Below, piece by piece: positions 43,488-51,975 of a stretch of DNA of 64,000 nt. Source of the DNA: JBIYSM02 sp044759095 (lineage in GTDB: Bacteria > Bacillota > Bacilli > Brevibacillales > Brevibacillaceae); assembly GCF_044759095.2 (NCBI RefSeq), contig NZ_JBIYSM020000005.1, forward strand, positions 1 through 64,000, given 5' to 3'. The notes below the pieces were generated by a model. That model had not been told where the DNA came from, searched no databases, and saw only the letters and a list, made by a program, of their open reading frames with translations. The first letter of the stretch is position 1. Each line of letters begins with the position of its first letter. The translations under genes were made by a program, and so were the position numbers.

Positions 43488-43763
43488 ATGCGAATCAATG
43501 AACCCAATCGTACGGGAATGATCAATGCCTACAATAAGACGAACAAATTGCCTCTGAACAAGGGCACCAAAGCCTCGATGGGAAGAGACGAGGTGAAAAT
43601 CTCCAACGAAGCGCTTGAAATGCTCAAGCAGGTGGAGGAAGCGGAAGCCCCGGCTCGCAAGGAGAAAGTAAATCAGCTCAAGCAGCAGATCGAGCAGGGA
43701 AAATACCACGTGCCCAGCGAGAAAATCGCGGAGAAGTTCCTTTCCTTTTGGAAAAAGCCCTAG
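43488..43763 (+). CDS. flgM: Anti-sigma-D factor FlgM
   Basis: 91 residues from ATG 43488, chosen because FlgM proteins begin M(K/R)IN; an ATG at 43476 is in frame but directly abuts the SD. C-terminal SigD-binding helices: VKISNEALEMLKQVEEAE and QLKQQIEQGKYHVPSEKIAEKFLSFW. Holds SigD (FliA) inactive until the hook-basal body is complete. Confidence 0.93.
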   Translation: MRINEPNRTGMINAYNKTNKLPLNKGTKASMGRDEVKISNEALEMLKQVEEAEAPARKEKVNQLKQQIEQGKYHVPSEKIAEKFLSFWKKP

Positions 43764-43782
43764 GAAGGCCGGGTGAATCACC

Positions 43783-44283
43783 ATGACGAAGCTTAAGGAT
43801 TTGTACGGGATTCTCGACAACCTGCTCAACCTGCACCGGGCGCTCTATACCTTGGCCGTTCAGAAAAAGGACGTGCTGATCAAGAACGAAGTGGATGAAC
43901 TGATCGCCATCACGCAGCAGGAGCAAAAGCTGATCAAAGCTGTCGGAGCCGCTGAAGCAGCCCGGATCGAAGCGGTCAAAGGAATCTGTACGGAGAAGGG
44001 CGTGCCCCTCAGCGAAGCTTCCCTGGCCGAGCTGATCAAGCTGACAACCGGTGCGGAAGAGAAGGCACGTCTCACAAACTATCGCAACGAATTGATCCGG
44101 ATTGTATCCGAACTGCGCGAGGCCAACGATTTAAACCAGCAGTTGTTGGAACAATCCCTTTCTTTTGTCAACAAGTCGCTGGATTTGATCACGGACAACC
44201 CCGCGGACGACTTTATCTACTCCAACCCCGCCGCGGACGCCTACCGCAACCCCAAGCGGACTTTTTTCAACAAAAAAGCGTAA
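43783..44283 (+). CDS. flgN: FlgN-family export chaperone (YvyG)
   Basis: 166 residues, nearly all helical: LYGILDNLLNLHRALYTLAVQKKDVLIKNEVDELIAITQQEQKLIKAV is the FlgN pattern. It binds FlgK and FlgL for export; both genes follow. 19 bp after flgM. Confidence 0.9.
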   Translation: MTKLKDLYGILDNLLNLHRALYTLAVQKKDVLIKNEVDELIAITQQEQKLIKAVGAAEAARIEAVKGICTEKGVPLSEASLAELIKLTTGAEEKARLTNYRNELIRIVSELREANDLNQQLLEQSLSFVNKSLDLITDNPADDFIYSNPAADAYRNPKRTFFNKKA

Positions 44284-44295
44284 AGAGGTGCTACC

Positions 44296-45855
44296 ATGCG
44301 CTCTACCTTTCACGGATTAGAAGTAAGCAAGCGCGGGCTGTTTGCCCAGCAAACTGCGCTCAACACCACTGGCCACAACATTTCCAACGCAAATACAGAG
44401 GGCTACACACGTCAGCGCGCCAATATGAAGGCGACCACGGGTCTTCCCTACCCAGGTCTGCACGCCAGCATTGAGCCGGGCCTGTTGGGAACGGGTGTAA
44501 TGGTAACGGATCTCCAGCGTATCCGGGAAGACTTTCTCGATGTTCAGTTCCGAACCGAAAACAAGCACTTTGGATATTGGGAAGCACGTCGAGACGGCCT
44601 CGAAAAGATCGAAGTGATCATGAACGAGCCCTCCGATACCGGCCTGCAAAAAGTAATGGATGAACTGTGGAAGTCTTGGCAAGACTTGTCGAAAGAGCCG
44701 GAAAGCCTTTCGGCCCGTGCAGTCGTTCGGCAAAGAGCAATTGCCGTCGCTGAGACTTTTTCCGCGCTCACAACATCTTTGACTGAATTGCAAACCGATC
44801 TGGATAACGTTGTCAATGTAAAGGTCGTCGACATTAACTCCATTGCTCAGCAGATCGCGAACCTGAACCGTCAAATCGGCGACGTTGTCCCGCATGGGTA
44901 CCAGCCGAACGATTTGTACGACCAGCGCGACGTGCTGCTGGACAAGCTGGCGAAGATGGCGGATATCAAGGTGACCAACGCTGCAAATGGCATGGTCAAC
45001 GTCACCATTGACGGAAAAGAACTGGTCAACGGCCAAACCTCAGTGGCTATGGCTGCTGTGAAGAACCCTACAACCGGTTTTGTCGATATCACCTTGGGCG
45101 GAGAGGCGTTCATTCCGCAGTCCGGCAGCCTGCTCGGAACATTTGAAGCGCGTGGGGTGGCGACTGTCGATGCCAACGGCGTAGTCACCAGAACGGGGCT
45201 GGTACCAGACATGTTAAAACGTCTGGACACACTGGCAACGAATCTCGTAAAAGAGATCAATGATCTGCACCGTCAAGGCATGAACATGTTTGATATCGAC
45301 AACCGGAAAAACAATCCGGGAGCACCGCTGCAGGACCTGCCGTTCTTTGTGGACGCCGACGCTGCTTCAGCAGATCCCAATACGAAAACGTACCCGACCA
45401 GCGCAGCGAAACTTACGATCAACCCTGCCATTATCGCCAGCCTGAACGCTATCGCTGCTGCGAAACCGGAAACGACTGGCGCATCAGCCGGAACCTCCTT
45501 CCAGGGCGATGGCCGCAACGCTTTGGATATTGCAGCAATCAAGTTTAAGACCTTGCAGATCGGTACGGGCGCAAACGGCCAACCGGAAACCTCCACCCTG
45601 GACGACTTCTATCGTTATTCTATCGCCCAGCTCGGTGTCGACAGCCAGGAGGCTCAACGGATGGAGAAGAACTCCGAGATCCTCGTCGGTCAAGTGGAGA
45701 CTAACAGACAGTCTGTCTCCGGAGTCTCCCTCGACGAAGAGATGGCGGAAATGGTGAAATACCAACATGCGTATAACGCCTCGGCCCGTGTGATGACGAG
45801 CATGGACGAAGTACTCGACAAAATCATCAACGGAATGGGCCGCGTCGGTCTGTAA
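44296..45855 (+). CDS. flgK: Flagellar hook-associated protein 1, FlgK
   Basis: 519 residues. N-terminal GLEVSKRGLFAQQTALNTTGHNISNANTEGYTRQRA and C-terminal VSGVSLDEEMAEMVKYQHAYNASARVMTSMDEVLDKIINGMG are the family ends that form D0. It joins hook and filament. SD AGAGGTG. Confidence 0.97.
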   Translation: MRSTFHGLEVSKRGLFAQQTALNTTGHNISNANTEGYTRQRANMKATTGLPYPGLHASIEPGLLGTGVMVTDLQRIREDFLDVQFRTENKHFGYWEARRDGLEKIEVIMNEPSDTGLQKVMDELWKSWQDLSKEPESLSARAVVRQRAIAVAETFSALTTSLTELQTDLDNVVNVKVVDINSIAQQIANLNRQIGDVVPHGYQPNDLYDQRDVLLDKLAKMADIKVTNAANGMVNVTIDGKELVNGQTSVAMAAVKNPTTGFVDITLGGEAFIPQSGSLLGTFEARGVATVDANGVVTRTGLVPDMLKRLDTLATNLVKEINDLHRQGMNMFDIDNRKNNPGAPLQDLPFFVDADAASADPNTKTYPTSAAKLTINPAIIASLNAIAAAKPETTGASAGTSFQGDGRNALDIAAIKFKTLQIGTGANGQPETSTLDDFYRYSIAQLGVDSQEAQRMEKNSEILVGQVETNRQSVSGVSLDEEMAEMVKYQHAYNASARVMTSMDEVLDKIINGMGRVGL

Positions 45856-45886
45856 TGCTACGTGGTAACTTGAAAGGAGCAGTCAT

Positions 45887-46786
45887 ATGCCAGTTCGCGT
45901 AACGCAAACAATGCTCAATAATAACATGATGCGAAACCTTTCCAACTCCATGGGCCGCATGGACAAGCTCCAGGAGCAGCTGTCTTCCGGCAAAAAAATT
46001 TCTCGTCCGTCCGATGATCCGGTTATCGCTACACGCGGCATGTATTATCGTACCTCTCTGATTGAAAATGAACAGTTTCAGCGAAATGTAGGGGAAGCGC
46101 AGTCGTGGTTGGAACTGTCGGATAAATCGCTTGATGAAGCCGGTTCTCTTCTGTCCCGAATTCGTGAATTATTGGTATATTCGGGAGACGGTGCATTGGA
46201 AAAAAGCTCCTTTCAGGCCATTGCGAAAGAGATTCGTCAATTAAAGGAGCACATGGGCAATATCGCCAACCAGACCGTTGGGTCGCGCTATATTTTCGCC
46301 GGAACGGATACGCAGAATCCCCCGTATGATTATGCTACGGGACAGTTCGTTAATACGAACAATCAGGAAATCCTGCTTGAACTGAATAAACGGATCTTGC
46401 TGCCAATCAACGTGAACCCTCAAACGGTGTTTAACTACAAGGGGCTGACAGGTACCGGCGACAATATCTTTCAGCTGCTGGACAAGATTGTGACTGATTT
46501 GGACAACGGACAATCAGCAACTGTCCACTTGGGAGCGTTGGACGATCAGATAGACAACTTTCTTGCCCAACGCGCTACGTTGGGAGCCAGAATTAACCGC
46601 TTGGAGCTTATTCAAGGACGTCTGGCAAATGAAGAACTTAACATAACGAAACTGATGTCAGACAATGAAGATGCCGATATGGCTCAAGTCATTACCAACC
46701 TGAAAACACAGGAAAACGTACATCGAGCGGCATTGGGAGCGGGTGCGCGTATTATTCAGCCAAGTTTGATCGACTTCCTGCGCTAA
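45887..46786 (+). CDS. flgL: Flagellar hook-associated protein 3, FlgL
   Basis: 299 residues. Begins VRVTQTMLNNNMMRNLSNSMGRMDKLQEQLSSGKKISRPSDDP and ends with the flagellin-like MAQVITNLKTQENVHRAALGAGARIIQPSLIDFL. Second junction protein. SD AAAGGAG. Confidence 0.97.
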   Translation: MPVRVTQTMLNNNMMRNLSNSMGRMDKLQEQLSSGKKISRPSDDPVIATRGMYYRTSLIENEQFQRNVGEAQSWLELSDKSLDEAGSLLSRIRELLVYSGDGALEKSSFQAIAKEIRQLKEHMGNIANQTVGSRYIFAGTDTQNPPYDYATGQFVNTNNQEILLELNKRILLPINVNPQTVFNYKGLTGTGDNIFQLLDKIVTDLDNGQSATVHLGALDDQIDNFLAQRATLGARINRLELIQGRLANEELNITKLMSDNEDADMAQVITNLKTQENVHRAALGAGARIIQPSLIDFLR

Positions 46787-46816
46787 TGAATCCTTACTTC
46801 AACAGGAGGTGCGGAC

Positions 46817-47395
46817 ATGCGTATCCCGCAGATTCGTCTGGAGCAAACCTTTGCGCGATTAGGTCTGGATATTCAAAAAAGTGTACAAGAGATACAGCAG
46901 CCTCCTGCTGTTCTTAATCTGCGGCAGGAGGCGGCCATTTTGGAAATCCGCCAGCCGCAGGGTACATTAACAATAGATACAAGCGAAGCGCAGGCAAACA
47001 TCGACCTGCGTGGACCGTTGCGTCGCACCAGAGATAATGCCCAATACGGTTATCAGAAGTGGTTGGAAGCGGTGGCGTTTATCAGTCAGTCAGGAGACCG
47101 TCTTGCCGCTATCGAACGAAAAGGGAATCCGATTGCGGACATTGCCTTTGAGGAGAGCGTTATCTACAACAACACGGAAATCATTGCGGCCGGCTCTCTA
47201 ACGGGGGATGGAATCGAGATTCGTTATGAAGCGAAAAAGCCGATGATTGACGTTCAAGTTCGGGGGGTTCGCATGGATCCGGAAATCAAGAAACCGATCC
47301 ACAATTACACGCCCGGCAAAGTGAGTGGGCATATGCTACAATGGAACAGTCTCAAAATCGATTTTGTGGGCTTATACGTGGACGAGAAGCGATAG
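46817..47395 (+). CDS. yviE: YviE-like protein of the flagellar operon (DUF6470)
   Basis: 192 residues. Begins RIPQIRLEQTFARLGLDIQKSVQEIQQPPAVLNLRQEAAILEIRQPQGTLTIDTSEA; C-terminal DVQVRGVRMDPEIKKPIHNYTPGKV. Same position as Bacillus yviE, between flgL and fliW. Function not settled. SD CAGGAGGTG. Confidence 0.9.
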   Translation: MRIPQIRLEQTFARLGLDIQKSVQEIQQPPAVLNLRQEAAILEIRQPQGTLTIDTSEAQANIDLRGPLRRTRDNAQYGYQKWLEAVAFISQSGDRLAAIERKGNPIADIAFEESVIYNNTEIIAAGSLTGDGIEIRYEAKKPMIDVQVRGVRMDPEIKKPIHNYTPGKVSGHMLQWNSLKIDFVGLYVDEKR

Positions 47396-47415
47396 GAAGG
47401 AGTGACACGAGATCC

Positions 47416-47832
47416 ATGGCACATGTCCAGGAGATGACGAAACTGTTTTTTGAAGATGGAATACCTGGATTTCCGCATTTGCAATTCTTTCAGCTGCAGC
47501 AACAGGAGGCTAACAGCCCCTTTTTTTTGTTGACATCGATTGAGGATCCCAACGTTGAATTTGGCGTGATTGATCCGTTTTCCTTTTTTCCTGATTACGA
47601 GTTTACATTAAATGAGCAAGTCAAGGAGAGTTTGAAGATTACAGAGGAGGCGGCGATTGCCGTTCTCAACATTGTCACGTTACGTTCCGATGGGGAAGTG
47701 ACTGTCAACCTCAAGGCTCCGTTGGTCATGAATATGGAAAATCGCATGGCCAAGCAAGTGATTCTCACCGAAGAAAATTACCAGGTCCGCCAACCGCTTT
47801 TTCATCTGCGGTCAAAAGCGGCCAGTGAGTAG
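47416..47832 (+). CDS. fliW: Flagellar assembly factor FliW
   Basis: 138 residues from ATG 47416. Family motifs: FFEDGIPGFPHLQFFQL, SIEDPNVEFGVIDPF, AIAVLNIVTL, VNLKAPLVMNMENRMAKQVILTEENYQVRQPL. FliW binds either flagellin or CsrA, so when flagellin is exported FliW blocks CsrA and lets hag be translated. Directly before csrA. Confidence 0.96.
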   Translation: MAHVQEMTKLFFEDGIPGFPHLQFFQLQQQEANSPFFLLTSIEDPNVEFGVIDPFSFFPDYEFTLNEQVKESLKITEEAAIAVLNIVTLRSDGEVTVNLKAPLVMNMENRMAKQVILTEENYQVRQPLFHLRSKAASE

Positions 47833-47840
47833 GTGAGACG

Positions 47841-48089
47841 ATGCTGGTGCTTTCACGCAAGAAAAACGAGTCGATCATGATCGGTGACCACATTGAGATC
47901 AAAATTATTGCGGTTGAGGGAGATACCGTGCGGATTGGGATAGAGGCGCCGCGTTCCGTCCTGGTACACAGAAAAGAGGTGTATGAGCTGATCAAAGAGG
48001 AGAATCAGTTGGCTACGCAGCGCAAAATGGACTGGGCCGCGGTCAAACAGTGGATAGCTGTTGAGAAGCCACAACCTGATGAGGAATAA
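47841..48089 (+). CDS. csrA: Translational repressor CsrA
   Basis: 82 residues: MLVLSRKKNESIMIGDHIEIKI, the universal CsrA start, and VRIGIEAPRSVLVHRKEVYELI with the RNA-binding Arg. Its tail is longer than in enterobacteria, and FliW usually contacts the C-terminal extension. Its target is the hag leader 280 bp downstream. Confidence 0.97.
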   Translation: MLVLSRKKNESIMIGDHIEIKIIAVEGDTVRIGIEAPRSVLVHRKEVYELIKEENQLATQRKMDWAAVKQWIAVEKPQPDEE

Positions 48090-48275
48090 GCATCCGTTTC
48101 GCTTTTTCTGCCAAGTTAGAAGTAACAAATTCTCAGGTTCTCGGATACATTGAAAAAAATATGCTGAATACAGCTTTTAAAACGTTCGTCTTCAGACCGA
48201 AGTCATAAAAACAGGAAAGCTAGTAAAGAAGTTTGGCTTTTAAGGCAGCCAACATAAAAAATCAATAAATAACCC

Positions 48276-48303
48276 TAAACTTGTCAAAAAAAAAGACCGA
48301 TAT
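48276..48303 (+). promoter_or_regulatory. SigD promoter of hag
   Basis: TAAA (48276-48279), 16-base spacer, CCGATAT ending at 48303 (ACCGATAT at 48296-48303), against consensus TAAA-N15-GCCGATAT. About 100 bp ahead of hag; the rest of 48090-48404 is leader RNA and a hairpin CCCAA...TTGGG near 48321. Confidence 0.85.
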
Positions 48304-48361
48304 ATGTAATGTATGGGACAACCCAAGCGCGCGATTGGGCTTCTCCCTAATCAAATCGCTT

Positions 48362-48398
48362 CGCCACACGGACGTGGCGGAGATACATTCAAGGAGGA
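48362..48398 (+). promoter_or_regulatory. CsrA-binding sites in the hag leader
   Basis: Hairpin CGCCAC (48362-48367) / GTGGCG (48374-48379) presents ACGGAC, with the GGA in the loop, the preferred CsrA target. A second GGA lies in the Shine-Dalgarno AAGGAGG (48391-48397). One CsrA dimer could bridge the two and hide the ribosome site, as in Bacillus subtilis. Confidence 0.8.
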
Positions 48399-48404
48399 AA
48401 TGAA

Positions 48405-49223
48405 ATGATTATCAACCACAACCTAACCGCATTGAACACCTACAACAAGCTGACTGTGAACAACAGTAACGCATCCAAATCCATGGAGAAACTCTCCTCC
48501 GGTCTGCGCATCAACCGTGCTGGTGACGATGCGGCAGGTCTGGCAATCTCTGAAAAAATGCGTGCACAAATCCGCGGTCTGGATCAAGCATCCCGAAATG
48601 CGCAAGACGGTATCTCCCTGATTCAAACGGCTGAGGGTGCTCTGAACGAGACTCATGCAATTCTGCAGCGCATGCGCGAACTGGCTGTTCAAGCGAGCAA
48701 CGGTACCTACACTACCACAGACCGTCAAAAACTGGGTGCTGAGGTAAAACAACTGGAAAATGAAATCAACCGTATTGCATCTCAAACCGAATTCAACACT
48801 ATGAAGTTGTTTAATAGCCCTATCTCTGTAACTTTCCAAGTGGGTGCAAACTCCGGCCAAGTGATTAGTTTGGCTATTAATAAAATGAATGTAACTGCTT
48901 TAATCGGAATTAGTGGTTATGGAACTACTTTTAGTGCTGCAACTGCGTTTGCTTCTATCATTGCAGATATCAATAGTGCCATCAACACAGTATCTAAAGA
49001 ACGCGCGAATTTCGGTGCGTATCAAAACCGTTTGGAGCACACTATTAACAACCTGAACACTGCTTCCGAGAACCTGACTGCAGCTGAGTCCCGCATTCGT
49101 GACGTAGACATGGCTCGCGAGATGATGAAGTTTACGAAAGATAATATCCTTGCCCAAGCTGCTCAAGCAATGCTGGCGCAAGCAAACCAACAACCACAAG
49201 GCGTTCTCCAACTGCTCCGCTAA
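48405..49223 (+). CDS. hag: Flagellin
   Basis: 272 residues. Conserved D0/D1 ends: IINHNLTALNTYNKLTVNNSNASKSMEKLSSGLRINRAGDDAAGLAISEKMRAQIRGLDQA and the C-terminal ESRIRDVDMAREMMKFTKDNILAQAAQAMLAQANQQPQGVLQLLR. The central part is short, with little surface domain and several Ser/Thr (ISGYGTTFSAATAF), likely the region glycosylated by the Maf proteins encoded next. The middle has a more AT-rich codon choice than the ends. Confidence 0.98.
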   Translation: MIINHNLTALNTYNKLTVNNSNASKSMEKLSSGLRINRAGDDAAGLAISEKMRAQIRGLDQASRNAQDGISLIQTAEGALNETHAILQRMRELAVQASNGTYTTTDRQKLGAEVKQLENEINRIASQTEFNTMKLFNSPISVTFQVGANSGQVISLAINKMNVTALIGISGYGTTFSAATAFASIIADINSAINTVSKERANFGAYQNRLEHTINNLNTASENLTAAESRIRDVDMAREMMKFTKDNILAQAAQAMLAQANQQPQGVLQLLR

Positions 49224-49242
49224 AGCTAAGAAGAATCCAAAG

Positions 49243-49278
49243 AAAAAAAGCCAACCGATTCTCAGGTTGGCTTTTTTT
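49243..49278 (+). terminator. hag terminator
   Basis: AAAAAAAGCCAACC (49243-49256) pairs with GGTTGGCTTTTTTT (49265-49278). Confidence 0.95.
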
Positions 49279-49316
49279 AAAAAACATAACGAAAAAGAAA
49301 TACGATGGAGGCAACC

Positions 49317-49601
49317 ATGGACAAACAACTCGAAATGTTTCAGGAAAAGGTACTCCACATCTGTTACGCTTTCTATCGTTACGAAATTAATAACGGGCTA
49401 AGTCATTTGGAATCAATGATCCCGCAGCTTACCGAATTATTGAGTCAACATACGGTTCAAGGAGAGCATCTGAACGAAATCAATAATCTGTTGGAAATGG
49501 TCCTGGTAGCAGTAGAAAAAAAGGATTTTTTGATTGCCGCTGATCTATTGAAATATGAATTGCTCAAACGAATACTGAGTGTAAATAGCTATTCAGCGTA
49601 A
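49317..49601 (+). CDS. Small helical protein preceding the first Maf glycosyltransferase
   Basis: 94 residues from ATG 49317 (SD GGAGG). All helical, no signal. The C-terminal part LLEMVLVAVEKKDFLIAADLLKYELLKRI resembles the end of the 118-residue protein at 51619 (LNIALEQEDFVSLCDLLEYEMKPLL): shared pattern A-x-E-x-x-D-F...DLL-x-YE. Each lies immediately ahead of a Maf gene (11 bp here), so a chaperone or subunit role is likely. Family not recognised by name. Confidence 0.75.
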   Translation: MDKQLEMFQEKVLHICYAFYRYEINNGLSHLESMIPQLTELLSQHTVQGEHLNEINNLLEMVLVAVEKKDFLIAADLLKYELLKRILSVNSYSA

Positions 49602-49612
49602 AGGAGACACAT

Positions 49613-51619
49613 ATGACGTTTTTTAACAGAAATATACAATATTTATCCGATTACAATCAATGGCTGATTGAACAGATGGAAAGCATAAGCACAGATCACA
49701 TTGATTTTATTCGCGTCGGAGAAGACGTCGTCTTTAAACAGGCCGACGACCATGGTAATGAATTTTATACAGCAAGTATTTACGACCCAGTGTTTGAAGC
49801 AGCACAATTTCTAGACGGCGTGAATTTTGACAACACCGGATATATTCTTATGGGAATGGGTTCCTCTGCTATTATTAAACAAATATTGGAAAACAAAACC
49901 GAAACAGCCTGGTTTTTAATTATAGAGAAAGATACCGCTCTTGTGAAAAAATTTTTGGAGGAGATTGATCTCTCCCCTTATCTCGAAGGGAAACTTCAAA
50001 GGATCATAATCCTCACCGAATTAATGGAAGACCTTTCTGCAGTTCTAAACCGCTATATAACCTCATTAGTGGGTTATTATTTTTTACGCACTGACCTATT
50101 GCGGACGTTTTCGAGTTATCGAAGGGGTGCACAATTTTATGAAAACACGATTGAAGTGATTGTCAATCATTTGCGCACTCACATGACGGCAATGGGTAAT
50201 TCCTTGGAAGACACACTGATGGGGATGAGCAATGAATTGAAAAATGTTCCTATTGCTCTCAAATCTCATCGTATAAAGGATCTAAAAGATAAATATAGAG
50301 GCAAGCCAATTATATGTGTTGCGTCTGGTCCTTCTTTGGACAAGCAATTGCCCCTGCTTAAACGAGTCAAAGGGAAAGCGTTAATCATATGTGCGGAATC
50401 AGCATTCCGTGTCTTGTTGAAAAACGGTATTGCCCCTGATGTTGTGTGCATATTAGAGCGAGGCCCGAATTCCTACGATCTTAGTATAAAAGGAGTACAA
50501 ATTCCAGAAGACACTGCGCTGATTGCATTGACGCTGATGGATGGGCGAATTCCGCGAAGCTGGAATCAATATGTGGTTCCAGTATTTAAAGAAAACATCG
50601 TCCACAGTCGGTTAATGAACCAAGCGCTTGGAGATATTGGCACACTTTATAATGGAAATTCGGTGGCACACCTAAATTATGCTCTAGCTCATCACTTGGG
50701 TGGCTCCCCGATCGTATTTATTGGTCAGGATTTAGCCTATTCAGAAGAGGGGGAGACGCACAGTAAAGACAGTTTTTATGTTAACCAGAGTGATATCGAG
50801 ATGACCAGCGAGCAACGAAAACAAATTCAAAGCAGCTTGCAGAATGATCAGAGCTTTTTTAACAAAACAGTTTACGTTGACGGTTACTACGGTGGACAAG
50901 TCAAATCACGAGAGTTGTGGAGACAATTCCTGTATTGGATGGAACATATGATCAATGTTCTACCTGCTCAATTGGTGATTAATGCGACAGAAGGCGGTGC
51001 TGATATCAAAGGAACGGTGAAAATGCCGTTTAGAGAAGTGGTGGAGAGCTATTGCCAGGAAAGGATACAATCTATTCCGGACCTATTTAATGAGTTGCCA
51101 CCCGTTTCATCCGAAGATGTAAGAGACAGACTCGAAAGCATGGTTAATTTTTTTAACGACCAATTGGGAGAGATGGAGCGTATCAGTCAGTTTGCAGAGG
51201 AGATTTTGGAAGCAGCACAGCAATTGCAAACAGAGTTGTCTGGTGAGTCAGTAAATACGATTGATTTTCTAGAGATGAAAGCGAGCCGGGTTTTACGCAA
51301 TGTGGAACACTTGTTGAGGCAAATATTAAGTAATACGTTCCTTTGTTTCTTCTATCGTCCACTCCTATCCAACTATCACGTCAAAATGAATCCAATCTCC
51401 AGAGTATCATCTATCGAGCGGTTGCAGCAAATTTTGACACATCAAAGCTACTTTTTGAAACGAGTTATTGAGGGGAAACAACAAGTGATCGATGTTTATC
51501 GTGAAGGGATTCGCAACGCAGTTCTGGAACTTGGATACGACCCGGAGGAGATCTGTCTAAAGGTCCAGCCAAAGTGGGAACTGCCCGAGGATGAGGAAAC
51601 AGAAGAGGAGGGCGTATAA
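49613..51619 (+). CDS. Motility-associated factor (Maf, DUF115/MptE-like) glycosyltransferase 1
   Basis: 668 residues. Central DUF115 domain: GKPIICVASGPSLDKQLPLLKRVKGKALIICAESAFRVLLKNGIAPDVVCILERGP, then HHLGGSPIVFIGQDLAYSEEGETHS; C-terminal long helical region with coiled coil (about 500-660), acidic end. Maf proteins transfer nonulosonic acids such as pseudaminic acid to flagellin Ser/Thr in the cytoplasm. Markedly AT-rich compared with the flg genes. Its stop overlaps the next start. Confidence 0.92.
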   Translation: MTFFNRNIQYLSDYNQWLIEQMESISTDHIDFIRVGEDVVFKQADDHGNEFYTASIYDPVFEAAQFLDGVNFDNTGYILMGMGSSAIIKQILENKTETAWFLIIEKDTALVKKFLEEIDLSPYLEGKLQRIIILTELMEDLSAVLNRYITSLVGYYFLRTDLLRTFSSYRRGAQFYENTIEVIVNHLRTHMTAMGNSLEDTLMGMSNELKNVPIALKSHRIKDLKDKYRGKPIICVASGPSLDKQLPLLKRVKGKALIICAESAFRVLLKNGIAPDVVCILERGPNSYDLSIKGVQIPEDTALIALTLMDGRIPRSWNQYVVPVFKENIVHSRLMNQALGDIGTLYNGNSVAHLNYALAHHLGGSPIVFIGQDLAYSEEGETHSKDSFYVNQSDIEMTSEQRKQIQSSLQNDQSFFNKTVYVDGYYGGQVKSRELWRQFLYWMEHMINVLPAQLVINATEGGADIKGTVKMPFREVVESYCQERIQSIPDLFNELPPVSSEDVRDRLESMVNFFNDQLGEMERISQFAEEILEAAQQLQTELSGESVNTIDFLEMKASRVLRNVEHLLRQILSNTFLCFFYRPLLSNYHVKMNPISRVSSIERLQQILTHQSYFLKRVIEGKQQVIDVYREGIRNAVLELGYDPEEICLKVQPKWELPEDEETEEEGV

Positions 51620-51975
51620 TGCATCAAGAATTGATCAATGAAACCCTGGAAAGCATGAAAGACTACGTACCAAAGCTGGTGGCTGCTTCGGAGAAGATTG
51701 CCCAAGACATTCAATCCCATCAGGGTGGCTGGGTAGATATCTTTATAGCGTATTCGGAGGGAATGGTTTGGTTGACGCAAGCCATAAGTGGCATTCAGCA
51801 ACTGGATCAGCAGATACTCAAAGATTGGGACGTGGCGGCTTTGGCGCCGCTGATCAGTCAATTAAATATAGCATTGGAACAAGAGGATTTTGTCTCCCTA
51901 TGCGACCTGCTGGAATACGAGATGAAGCCCTTGTTACTATCCTATGACGACAAGTTAAAGAGGTTGGTTCATTGA
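51619..51975 (+). CDS. Small helical protein preceding the second Maf glycosyltransferase
   Basis: 118 residues; start overlaps the stop of Maf 1 by one base (TAATG) and its end overlaps Maf 2 by 4. All helical: HQELINETLESMKDYVPKLVAASEKIAQDIQ, VWLTQAISGIQQLDQQIL, LNIALEQEDFVSLCDLLEYEMKPLLLSYD. Paralogous in its C-terminal half to the 49317 protein. Function unknown; position suggests a Maf partner. Confidence 0.78.
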   Translation: MHQELINETLESMKDYVPKLVAASEKIAQDIQSHQGGWVDIFIAYSEGMVWLTQAISGIQQLDQQILKDWDVAALAPLISQLNIALEQEDFVSLCDLLEYEMKPLLLSYDDKLKRLVH

